This document shows, in pieces, positions 57,683 through 64,000 of a stretch of DNA of 64,000 bases. Every line of letters begins with the position of its first letter. Position 1 is the stretch's first letter. This DNA is from Paenibacillus ginsengihumi DSM 21568. GTDB lineage: Bacteria; Bacillota; Bacilli; Paenibacillales; NBRC-103111. Where the stretch lies: NCBI RefSeq assembly GCF_000380965.1, contig NZ_KB905561.1, positions 1-64,000 of the forward strand, in the 5' to 3' direction. Position numbers and translations under genes: made by a program. The notes under the pieces are model-generated. The model saw only the letters and a program-made list of their open reading frames with translations, was not told the DNA's origin and searched no databases.

Positions 57683-58459
57683 ATGAGTATGGGCTTATGG
57701 AGCAAGCGGGGGATCGGGCTGCTGGCCGTCATGCTGGCGATGCTGTCCGCGGCGGGCTGCGGCGGCAACCAGAAGACCCTCAAGGTAGGCATTGAGAGCA
57801 ATTTTCGCCCGTTCACCTATACGGAAGCGGGGCAAAATAAGGGCTTCGAGGTGGAATTATGGGAGGCGATCGCCCGGAAAGCGAACCTGAAGTACGACCT
57901 GGTGCCGCTGTCCTACGGGGAAATGAACAAGGCCGTGCAAAGCGGCGAGGTCGACCTCGCTATTGCGGGAATGACGATCAACAAAGCCCGCAAGGACAAC
58001 GTCGCCTTTTCCGATCCGTATTTCGACACGGGGCTGGTGATTGCTACACACAAGGATAACAAGGACATCCAGGGGAAAGACGATTTGGCTGACAAGGTGG
58101 TGGCGACGCGCACCGGATCGACGGCTTATTTGTATGCCAGCGGGATTCCGGGGATCAGAGAGGTTCGCGGCTACCCCGACATATCCGAAGCGTACGACCA
58201 GCTGAAAAATAAAGCTGTCGATGCCGTCATTTTCGACGAACGCAACGTTCACGATTATATCCAGACGAACGGCGACGGCAAGGTGAAGATCGTCGGCGGG
58301 ATGCTGAACAAAGAAAGCTACGGCGTCATGGGTCAAAAACGCAGCAAATATATCGGCCGCATCAACGAGGCGATCGCCGCCGTTGTGAAGGACGGCACCT
58401 ACAGCGCGCTGTACGCCAAATGGTTCGGCGCGCCGCCGAAGCAGCTGCCGGGCGAGTAA
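57683..58459 (+). CDS. Amino-acid ABC transporter substrate-binding lipoprotein (family 3)
   Basis: This 258-residue GlnH/FliY-like protein has lipobox Ala-Ala-Gly-Cys in MLSAAGCGG. The family 3 pattern is LKVGIESNFRPF, then GFEVELWEAIA, GEVDLAIAGMTI and a C-terminal KDGTYSALYAKWFG. It should bind a polar amino acid or related small molecule. AAGGAGGG lies about 12 bases before ATG 57683; ATG 57689 and GTG 57671 are alternatives. No permease or ATPase follows, so it is an orphan receptor. A strong terminator follows. Confidence 0.9.
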   Translation: MSMGLWSKRGIGLLAVMLAMLSAAGCGGNQKTLKVGIESNFRPFTYTEAGQNKGFEVELWEAIARKANLKYDLVPLSYGEMNKAVQSGEVDLAIAGMTINKARKDNVAFSDPYFDTGLVIATHKDNKDIQGKDDLADKVVATRTGSTAYLYASGIPGIREVRGYPDISEAYDQLKNKAVDAVIFDERNVHDYIQTNGDGKVKIVGGMLNKESYGVMGQKRSKYIGRINEAIAAVVKDGTYSALYAKWFGAPPKQLPGE

Positions 58460-58533
58460 GCGGCCGGCTGCACCCGCTGGCGCGCATCGTCCGGACCCGC
58501 CGCACCGAAGCGGCCGCCAGGCCTTAAACCGAC

Positions 58534-58567
58534 AAGCTTTCCGCTATTCTGTGGCGGGAAGCTTTTT
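58534..58567 (+). terminator. Terminator after family 3 binding-protein gene
   Basis: An 11-bp stem AAGCTTTCCGC / GCGGGAAGCTT (one wobble) is followed by TTTTC. It lies about 75 bases past the stop. Confidence 0.85.
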
Positions 58568-58730
58568 TCGTGCGGCCGACTTGCCGCAAGCCGCGTCGCA
58601 AGCTGGCACGGGCGCAAGGCGGCGCTCGGCTCGCGCCCCGGCATGCTTTACATCCTTGCCGCAAGCTTGCATAATAAAATGTAAAGCACATGCCTCTGAA
58701 CATATAGGCCAGCAAAGGAGAGTGCAGCCA

Positions 58731-59102
58731 GTGCGGCGCGAAACCTGTGTTCCGACAGGCGTAGACTTGAAGGATACCGGCTTTGGATACACGCTATCTT
58801 TAATCGGCGGCAAATACAAAATGATCATTATATACAAGCTGGCCGAGCATAAGGTCATGCGGCACAACGAGCTGAAACGAAGCATCGGCACGATTTCGTT
58901 CAAAACGCTCAGCGTCATGCTGAAGGAGCTGGAGGCCGACGGCCTGATCATCAGGAAGGAATTCCCCCAAGTCCCGCCAAAAGTCGAATACTCGCTATCG
59001 GAGCGCGGACTTTCCCTCGTTCCTTTGTTAAACATGATGTGCGAGTGGGGAGAAAACAACCGTCTGCCCGAGCGGGAAAGCGCACTGCAGCCGCAGGGAT
59101 AG
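58731..59102 (+). CDS. HxlR family redox-type transcriptional regulator
   Basis: This 123-residue winged-helix protein of the HxlR/YodB group has Cys6 in ETCVPTG at its N terminus, where YodB- and HypR-type members carry their redox-sensing cysteine. The DNA-binding region contains RHNELKRSIGTISFKTLSVML. The start is GTG 58731 behind AAAGGAG at 58714-58720; a longer frame lacks a site. It converges on an NAD(P)H oxidoreductase gene that is a plausible target, as YodB controls quinone reductases. Confidence 0.88.
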   Translation: MRRETCVPTGVDLKDTGFGYTLSLIGGKYKMIIIYKLAEHKVMRHNELKRSIGTISFKTLSVMLKELEADGLIIRKEFPQVPPKVEYSLSERGLSLVPLLNMMCEWGENNRLPERESALQPQG

Positions 59103-59117
59103 CGGTTGCTTCACAGC

Positions 59118-59158
59118 AAAAGAAGTAATTCCTGAATGAAGAAAATACTTCTTTTTTT
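59118..59158. terminator. Bidirectional terminator between HxlR and oxidoreductase genes
   Basis: Stem AAAAGAAGTA / TACTTCTTTT (arms 59118-59127 and 59146-59155) with T-runs on both strands separates the convergent genes. Confidence 0.85.
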
Positions 59159-59173
59159 TGCAAGCGCTGTTTA

Positions 59174-59734
59174 TTACATATTGTCGATAAAGCGCAAATA
59201 ATCCTTAGCGCTTTGCTCCAATGCGTCTGCAGGCGATTCGGTTTCGGCACCGGGCACATTGCCGCCGGGCTCCTGCTCATTGCCGTAATGCGCGAAGAAC
59301 GAACGATAATCCGCACCGCAGTACCGGAACGTCGTTTCGAACGGAACCAATATTTGTCCCAGCGTGTACCGGTATCTTCCGGTTTCGCTGTAATCCTCTC
59401 TCCGTATTCCCGCAGATACCGCCAAAGCGACTTTGCGATTTTTCAATTTATCCCCAGTGGAACCGTAAGCCCACCCGTAAGCGAACACGTCGTCCAGCCA
59501 TTTTTTGAGCAGCGGCGGACAGTTAAACCAATAGACAGGAAACTGCAAAACAAGATTGCCGTGCGATTCCACGAGTGCTTGTTCTTTGTTCACGTCGATA
59601 TTTCCGTCAGGGTAAGCCTTGGCCAGTTCGTGAACCGTATATTTCTCCGGGTATTTCAGGAGTTCTTCCTTCCATCGCTTGTTAATGACAGAGGTTTCGA
59701 TGCTGGGGTGAGTAACGATCACAAGTGTTTTCAA
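59174..59734 (-). CDS. Flavodoxin-fold NAD(P)H oxidoreductase (quinone/azoreductase-like)
   Basis: This 186-residue protein matches the NAD(P)H dehydrogenase (quinone) flavodoxin-like fold: TLVIVTHPS at the flavin phosphate loop, LQFPVYWFNCPPLLKKWLD and YGSTGDKLKNRK. Relatives (YwrO/MdaB-like) reduce quinones or azo compounds to protect against electrophile stress. The start is TTG 59734 behind AAGGAGG eight bases upstream. A dispersed Y unit lies directly upstream of the ribosome site. The converging HxlR gene may encode its regulator. Confidence 0.9.
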   Translation of the reverse strand: MKTLVIVTHPSIETSVINKRWKEELLKYPEKYTVHELAKAYPDGNIDVNKEQALVESHGNLVLQFPVYWFNCPPLLKKWLDDVFAYGWAYGSTGDKLKNRKVALAVSAGIRREDYSETGRYRYTLGQILVPFETTFRYCGADYRSFFAHYGNEQEPGGNVPGAETESPADALEQSAKDYLRFIDNM

Positions 59735-59760
59735 AATGCGGGCCTCCTTGCAAAAAAGAT

Positions 59761-59846
59761 CTATGACAGGCGATTCCTATCGTCATCGGTCGTCACCTTC
59801 GGTGTTGAAAATTCGCCGATAAGCTTCGTCGAATTTTCAAGATAGG
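59761..59846 (-). repeat. 90-bp dispersed unit 'Y' upstream of oxidoreductase
   Basis: TATGACAGGCGATTC, CGTCATCGGTCGTCACC and TCGGTGTTGAAAATTCGCCG match the unit in minus orientation. The inverted repeat GAAAATTCG...CGAATTTTC is intact. It lies within the oxidoreductase promoter region. Confidence 0.8.
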
Positions 59847-60138
59847 ATGTGTCCTGAGTATAAAACGTCCGCTGTCATTTTGTAAGTATGCACTTTTAGA
59901 ACAGGTACTTACGAAAAGGTGAGTATCATCTCCGCAAGTCACAGCCCGCTTGTGCAATGTTCAGCCCTAAAAATATTAATGAACTCGAGAACTGTTCAGG
60001 GCCATCCGGCGTTCTCATTCATTCACATACCCGATAGGCTATCCGCTGGAAGAAGCGAAGGCGCAGGTGATTCGGGATTTGATCGACAAGCCCGGAAGGG
60101 ACTGGACGGGGCGGCCGCATGGCGGGCGTCGCGGCGAG

Positions 60139-60270
60139 ATATGCACAGGAAAAAGTGCGCCAAGACGCAGTTATCCACAATGTTGTTCACAATATTCACA
60201 GCGATCGGAGCCCTTTTGTGTATAGGTTAAGCTGTATCCGTCAACATATCCACAGAGAAGGTTATCCACA
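60139..60270 (+). promoter_or_regulatory. Cluster of six DnaA-box-like 9-mers
   Basis: Six sites, all on the plus strand, match TTATNCACA with at most one mismatch: ATATGCACA 60139, TTATCCACA 60171, TTGTTCACA 60183, ATATTCACA 60192, ATATCCACA 60246 and TTATCCACA 60262. The cluster lies 43 bp before a TGGTATAAT promoter element for the HAD gene. The rest of 59847-60376 has no supported gene. Confidence 0.75.
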
Positions 60271-60309
60271 GGAAAATATCGCCCGTCTGCGCCCAAGCCC
60301 GGCGGTCTC

Positions 60310-60318
60310 TGGTATAAT
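60310..60318 (+). promoter_or_regulatory. Extended -10 promoter of the HAD gene
   Basis: TGGTATAAT at 60310-60318 is a perfect extended -10. The -35 is poor, suggesting an activator, possibly bound at the adjacent DnaA-box cluster. Confidence 0.55.
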
Positions 60319-60376
60319 CGAAAGCAGAAGACGATGATGCCTTCATCATTGGTATACAGAAATGGAGTGGCGCGAG

Positions 60377-61156
60377 ATGATCAAATTGGCAGCATTCGAT
60401 GTGGACGGCACGCTCAGAGACCGGGATTATTTGCCCGAATCGACGAAGGCCGCGGTCGCCAGGCTGAAGGAGAGTGGCGTGACGGTCGTGCTGTGCACCG
60501 GACGCAGCGAGTACGAGATAGCGGGACTTCGCCGGGAGCTCGGCATCGACTGGGCGGTGACCTGCAACGGAAGCCATATCGGCTACCGCGGCAAGACGGC
60601 GTTCGGGACCGCTTTTCTTAAGGAGACGGTAGCCCGCTGGCTGCAGGAGGCCGAACGGGCGGGGCATACGCTGCTTTTATACAGCTCGGACAGCATGTTC
60701 ACGAACCGGGAGCACTGCGATTATTTTCGCCAAGCCCAGCAGGAGATCGGCTTTATGGAGCCGATTCTGCTTCGTTCGGGCGATGACGTGCCGGATATAT
60801 ACCAGTGCATCGTATTTGGCCGCGAGGACGAGCAGCACGCTTACGTCGGCGCCGAGCCTGGCGCCTATTACCTGCACCGCTGGCGCGATTGGGCGTTCGA
60901 TATCAACCCGGGCGGCATGAACAAGGCGGTCGGGCTGTACCGGCTGATGGAGCATCTGGGCATCTCCTCGGGCGAAGCAGCCGCTTTCGGCGACGGGCTG
61001 AACGATCTGGAAATGCTGGAGTCGGTCGGCACCGGCATCGCTATGGGTAATGCGGGCGACGAGCTGAAGGGGAAGGCGCGGTTTGTCACGAAGACGTTGC
61101 ACGAAGACGGCATCGCCTATGCGGTGGACAAGTGGATTTTAACTAGCGTCAGTTAA
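60377..61156 (+). CDS. Cof-type HAD superfamily phosphatase
   Basis: This 259-residue HAD hydrolase has motif I FDVDGTL (Asp8, Asp10), motif II Thr in LCTGRSE, a conserved Lys in GGMNKAVGL, and motif III/IV in AAFGDGLNDLEML. The C2-type cap places it in the Cof subfamily, whose members dephosphorylate sugar phosphates, FMN or pyridoxal phosphate. The start ATG 60377 follows GGAG at 60364-60367 and gives the usual N terminus; ATG 60362 lacks a site. DnaA-like boxes lie upstream. Confidence 0.93.
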   Translation: MIKLAAFDVDGTLRDRDYLPESTKAAVARLKESGVTVVLCTGRSEYEIAGLRRELGIDWAVTCNGSHIGYRGKTAFGTAFLKETVARWLQEAERAGHTLLLYSSDSMFTNREHCDYFRQAQQEIGFMEPILLRSGDDVPDIYQCIVFGREDEQHAYVGAEPGAYYLHRWRDWAFDINPGGMNKAVGLYRLMEHLGISSGEAAAFGDGLNDLEMLESVGTGIAMGNAGDELKGKARFVTKTLHEDGIAYAVDKWILTSVS

Positions 61157-61563
61157 TATGACGGCTGAGCGGTCATCTCCAGAAGGGGCTTCCTGGCATC
61201 ATGATCGCCGTGAAGCCCTCGGACCATATCAGAGGCATGAACCCGTCTTTCGAATGGAAGATGGGTTCGTCTTGCTGGAAGCGGCATTTGGCCGGGAACG
61301 GCAGCGGGAGGCTGACGATGAACCGAATCGATGCGGCAGAGGCGGAGATCAGCGAGCTATATCGAGCCCTCGCCCGCAACGTGCTTGCCGTTTCCAATCG
61401 CTGTCTCGCTTAAAAAGCTGCCGCAAAGACGGGTATTCGCGAGACGTTGCACGCCAGAAAGTTTCATTTCGGTGAAGCGTTAAAGCGAGATGCGGCTGCT
61501 TTCTGCGCCCAAGAAAAAAGTCCGCTGAAGCGCGGGCGCTTATCCTTGGATTGTTTGGCTGGG
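61157..61563. other. Intergenic region with no supported gene
   Basis: A 70-codon plus-strand frame at 61201 has no ribosome site and no recognisable motif, so I do not call it a gene. No clear terminator for the HAD gene is seen. Confidence 0.4.
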
Positions 61564-61749
61564 CTAACGCTTGCTACAGAGCTTATTCCGCTGAAAATGA
61601 TCGATTTGGCGTTCTAACGCTGGTGAGCAGCCTTATTTCGCATTTTTAGCTACCGGATTCGGCGTTTCGGACAAAATAGCGCTCGTCAGTTTCGCTTACA
61701 TTTTCAAAAGCGCTCGATTCAGCTAAATAGCGTTTGTCGCAAGCGTTAG
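61564..61749 (+). repeat. 186-bp element with terminal inverted repeats, copy 5
   Basis: This full-length copy has perfect ends CTAACGCTTG / CAAGCGTTAG, which differ from the CTAACGCTAG ends of copy 3 in both arms together. Internal words TTCTAACGCTGGTGAGCAGCC and AAATAGCGTTTGTCGC match the family. Confidence 0.85.
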
Positions 61750-61949
61750 AGAGATTGTGAGCGGAATTGTGATCCGGGACCGATGACGAAGGAGATTCGC
61801 CTGTCGCAGCTGCCTCGCTTTTGGCCCGAGGCGCTCTTGCGGCGATGGCGGATAGGCGGTCAGCAGCATTATACAGCAATTCAGCCGGATTCTGCATTCC
61901 GCGCCGGCGGACAAGTGCTTACAATAGTCGTATATAATTGCACGCCCTC

Positions 61950-62040
61950 TGTCTTGAAAAATTCGACGAAGCTCATCGGCGAATTTTCAGCGCCGCAGGT
62001 GACGACCGATGACGAGGGAGTCGTTCGTCATAGGCGTCTA
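61950..62040 (+). repeat. 90-bp dispersed unit 'Y' upstream of GH42 gene
   Basis: It begins GTCTTGAAAAATTCGACGAAG, contains CAGCGCCGCAGGTGACGACCG, and ends TCGTCATAGGCGTC. It ends 30 bp before the GH42 ribosome site. Confidence 0.8.
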
Positions 62041-62083
62041 TCTTTTTGCCAAAAACGCAGACGAGGGCCAAAGGAGCGATGGT

Positions 62084-64000
62084 ATGAAAAGATATCCGCC
62101 CATCAGCAGCAAAGTTCCGGCGTTTCTGCACGGAGCCGACTATAATCCCGATCAGTGGCTGCAATACCCCGGCGTCTTCGAGGAAGACATCCGGCTGATG
62201 AAAAAAGCGAAGTGCAACGTCATGTCCGTCGGCATTTTCGCCTGGACCGCGCTGGAGCCGGAGGAAGGCGTGTACCGGTTCGAGTGGCTCGACCGGGTGC
62301 TGGATACGTTCGCCGAGCACGGCATTTATGCGTTTTTGGCGACGCCGTCCGGCGCCAGACCAGCCTGGATGTCGCAGCGATATCCGGAGGTGCTGCGCGT
62401 CGGAGCGAACCGCGTCCGCAATCTGCACGGCCGGCGCCACAATCACTGCTTTACATCGCCGGCTTACCGCAGGCACGTCACGCGCATGAATACGCAGCTC
62501 GCCCAGCGTTACGCTCACCATCCGGCCGTTATCGGCTGGCACGTGTCCAACGAATACGGCGGCGGCTGTCACTGCCCTTACTGCCAGGAAGCTTTCCGCA
62601 GCTGGCTGAAGGCCAAATACGGCACGCTGGAGCGGCTGAACGAGGCGTGGTGGACAGCGTTTTGGAGCCACACGTATACGGACTGGAGTCAGCTCGAATC
62701 GCCGGCGCCGCACGGGGAGCAGGAGACGCACGGGCTCAATCTGGACTGGCGCCGGTTCGTGACCGACCAGACGGTCGATTTTTGCCGGCACGAGATCGCG
62801 CCGCTTAGGGCGGTCCGCTCCGACCTGCCGGTGACGACGAATTTCATGCTCGCCTACGAGGGACTCAACTACCGGAAATTCAGCGACCTGCTCGACGTCA
62901 TCTCCTGGGACAGCTATCCGGCCTGGCACGAGGCGGACGACGACAGCGACGTGGCCGCCTGGATCTCGCTGAACCACGACTATTTCCGCTCGCTCAAGGA
63001 CGGGCGTCCGTTCATGCTGATGGAGAGCACTCCCAGCAACACGAACTGGCAGCCGATCAGCAAGCTGAAGCGGCCCGGCATGCACCTGCTGTCGTCGCTG
63101 CAGGCGGTGGCCCATGGCTCGGATACGGTGCAATATTTTCAGTGGCGCAAAAGCCGGGGCTCCAGCGAAAAGTTCCACGGAGCGGTCGTCGATCATGCCG
63201 GCCATGAGCATACCCGGGTGTTTCAGGACGTCGCGCAGGTGGGAGAGGCGCTGGAGAAGCTGAAGGATGTAATCGGCACGAGCGTGCAGCCCGAGGCGGC
63301 GATCATATTCGATTGGGAGAACCGCTGGGCCGTCAAGAACGCGCAGGGGCCCCGCAATCAGGCGATCAAATACGAGGAGACGATTCGGGCTCATTACCGT
63401 CCGTTCTGGGAAGCCGGGGTGCCGATGGATGTGATCGATTCGGAGAGCGACTTCTCGAAGTACAAGCTGGTTGTCGCCCCGATGCTGTATATGGTCCGTC
63501 CCGGCGTAGGCGAGCGCCTCGAGCGATTCGTGGAGAACGGTGGCACCCTCGTCGCCACCTATTGGTCGGGCATTGTCGACGAGAACGACCTGTGCTTCCT
63601 CGGCGGCTTCCCCGGCCCATTGCGCAAAGTGCTCGGCATCTGGTCCGAGGAGATCGATTCGCTGTACGACCGCGACAGCAATCGCGTCATTCCGAAGGAA
63701 GGCGGCGTACTGCCGCTGGGCAGCGAGTATCGCGCGGCGGAGCTGTGCGATCTGATTCACCTGGAAGGGGCGGAGGCGCTGGCGCATTACGGCGGCGACT
63801 TCTACGCAGGACGGCCGGCGCTGACGGTCAACCGGTACGGGCAAGGAAAAGCTTATTATATCGCTTCGCGGAACGATGCATCGTTCCACGCCGATTTCTA
63901 CTCGGCCCTGATCCGCGAGATGGGCATCCGCCGCACGATCGGGACAGAGCTGCCGCCGGGCGTCACCGCCCAGCTTCGCACGGACGGAACGACTGATTAC
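62084..64000 (+). CDS. Beta-galactosidase, glycoside hydrolase family 42 (partial, runs off end)
   Basis: The frame is open from ATG 62084 to the window edge (639 codons) and has no stop here. It matches GH42 beta-galactosidases: HGADYNPDQWL near the start, catalytic acid/base Glu in WHVSNEYGG, and nucleophile Glu in LMESTPSNTNWQ. AAGGAG precedes the start. No signal peptide is present, so it probably cleaves imported galacto-oligosaccharides in the cytoplasm. The C-terminal trimerisation/beta region continues beyond the window. Confidence 0.93.
   Translation, partial: MKRYPPISSKVPAFLHGADYNPDQWLQYPGVFEEDIRLMKKAKCNVMSVGIFAWTALEPEEGVYRFEWLDRVLDTFAEHGIYAFLATPSGARPAWMSQRYPEVLRVGANRVRNLHGRRHNHCFTSPAYRRHVTRMNTQLAQRYAHHPAVIGWHVSNEYGGGCHCPYCQEAFRSWLKAKYGTLERLNEAWWTAFWSHTYTDWSQLESPAPHGEQETHGLNLDWRRFVTDQTVDFCRHEIAPLRAVRSDLPVTTNFMLAYEGLNYRKFSDLLDVISWDSYPAWHEADDDSDVAAWISLNHDYFRSLKDGRPFMLMESTPSNTNWQPISKLKRPGMHLLSSLQAVAHGSDTVQYFQWRKSRGSSEKFHGAVVDHAGHEHTRVFQDVAQVGEALEKLKDVIGTSVQPEAAIIFDWENRWAVKNAQGPRNQAIKYEETIRAHYRPFWEAGVPMDVIDSESDFSKYKLVVAPMLYMVRPGVGERLERFVENGGTLVATYWSGIVDENDLCFLGGFPGPLRKVLGIWSEEIDSLYDRDSNRVIPKEGGVLPLGSEYRAAELCDLIHLEGAEALAHYGGDFYAGRPALTVNRYGQGKAYYIASRNDASFHADFYSALIREMGIRRTIGTELPPGVTAQLRTDGTTDY

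Noticed and set aside
59919-60230. 103-codon frame between the oxidoreductase and HAD genes
   Set aside because: No start signal, and its 3' part runs through the DnaA-box cluster; not supported as a gene.
60139-60270. Chromosomal replication origin
   Set aside because: No dnaA, dnaN, recF or AT-rich unwinding element nearby; only the DnaA-box cluster is supported.
61201-61413. 70-codon frame after the HAD gene
   Set aside because: No ribosome site, promoter or motif; probably random in GC-rich sequence.

Overview
The window is about 64 kb of chromosome from a high-GC, endospore-forming Firmicute. It is most likely a Paenibacillaceae member (Paenibacillus or Cohnella type). Supporting signs are strong AGGAGG-type ribosome binding sites with frequent GTG and TTG starts, two small acid-soluble spore proteins with forespore-type promoters, the sporulation protein YlbJ, a LytH-like spore peptidase, a tryptophan T-box leader, a perfect 7-1-7 Fur box, and YesM/YesN-type regulators beside sugar ABC transporters and glycoside hydrolases. 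No tRNA, rRNA or CRISPR array was seen.

Layout. 1-1.2 kb is a repeat-filled intergenic island ending in a 42-bp tandem repeat. 1.2-10.4 kb is a glycan-uptake locus: lipoprotein binding protein, two permeases, YesM-type kinase, YesN-type regulator and GH2 beta-mannosidase. 11-19.4 kb holds a PD-(D/E)XK transposase-like nuclease, an HD-DUF1835 fusion, a transglutaminase-like protein, a DUF4091 hydrolase, a YlmA-like ATPase and a metallo-beta-lactamase-fold protein. 19.5-23.8 kb is a second sugar locus (ArsR-like regulator, GH127, Gfo/Idh/MocA oxidoreductase). 24-30.3 kb has a LytH-like peptidase, the nickel-pincer genes larB and larC (with larC split and its two parts on opposite strands), lipA and yutD. 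30.3-33.3 kb has a group II intron relic abutting nadK, then a PilZ protein. 33.3-34.8 kb is a second repeat island. 34.8-43.4 kb contains housekeeping and sporulation genes (glgP, ylbJ, globin, DUF2225, yycC, oligopeptidase F, VOC protein). 43.6-50.2 kb contains two SASP genes, a third repeat island, a YcgQ/YcgR pair and T-box-trpS. 50.3-55.7 kb has yfhP, an ABM-like protein and a BmrCD-type heterodimeric exporter. 56.3-64 kb has a Fur-box-controlled siderophore-binding lipoprotein, an orphan amino-acid-binding lipoprotein, an HxlR/NAD(P)H oxidoreductase pair, a DnaA-box cluster before a HAD phosphatase, and a GH42 beta-galactosidase running off the end.

The most unusual content is non-coding. 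Several dispersed repeat families build mosaic intergenic islands. The most striking is an approximately 185-bp element present four times. It carries four 19-bp palindromes of TGTTGYAC-N3-GTRCAACA type whose centres are always 52, 62 and 52 bp apart, close to 5, 6 and 5 helical turns. Two other families are a 185-bp element with 10-bp terminal inverted repeats (three full and two truncated copies) and an approximately 90-bp unit, two copies of which form an 84-nt perfect inverted repeat 45 kb apart.

Functionally, the sugar genes suggest life on plant mannan, arabinan and galactan. The T-box, Fur boxes, sigma-G-type promoters and two-component system show the regulatory wiring directly in the sequence.
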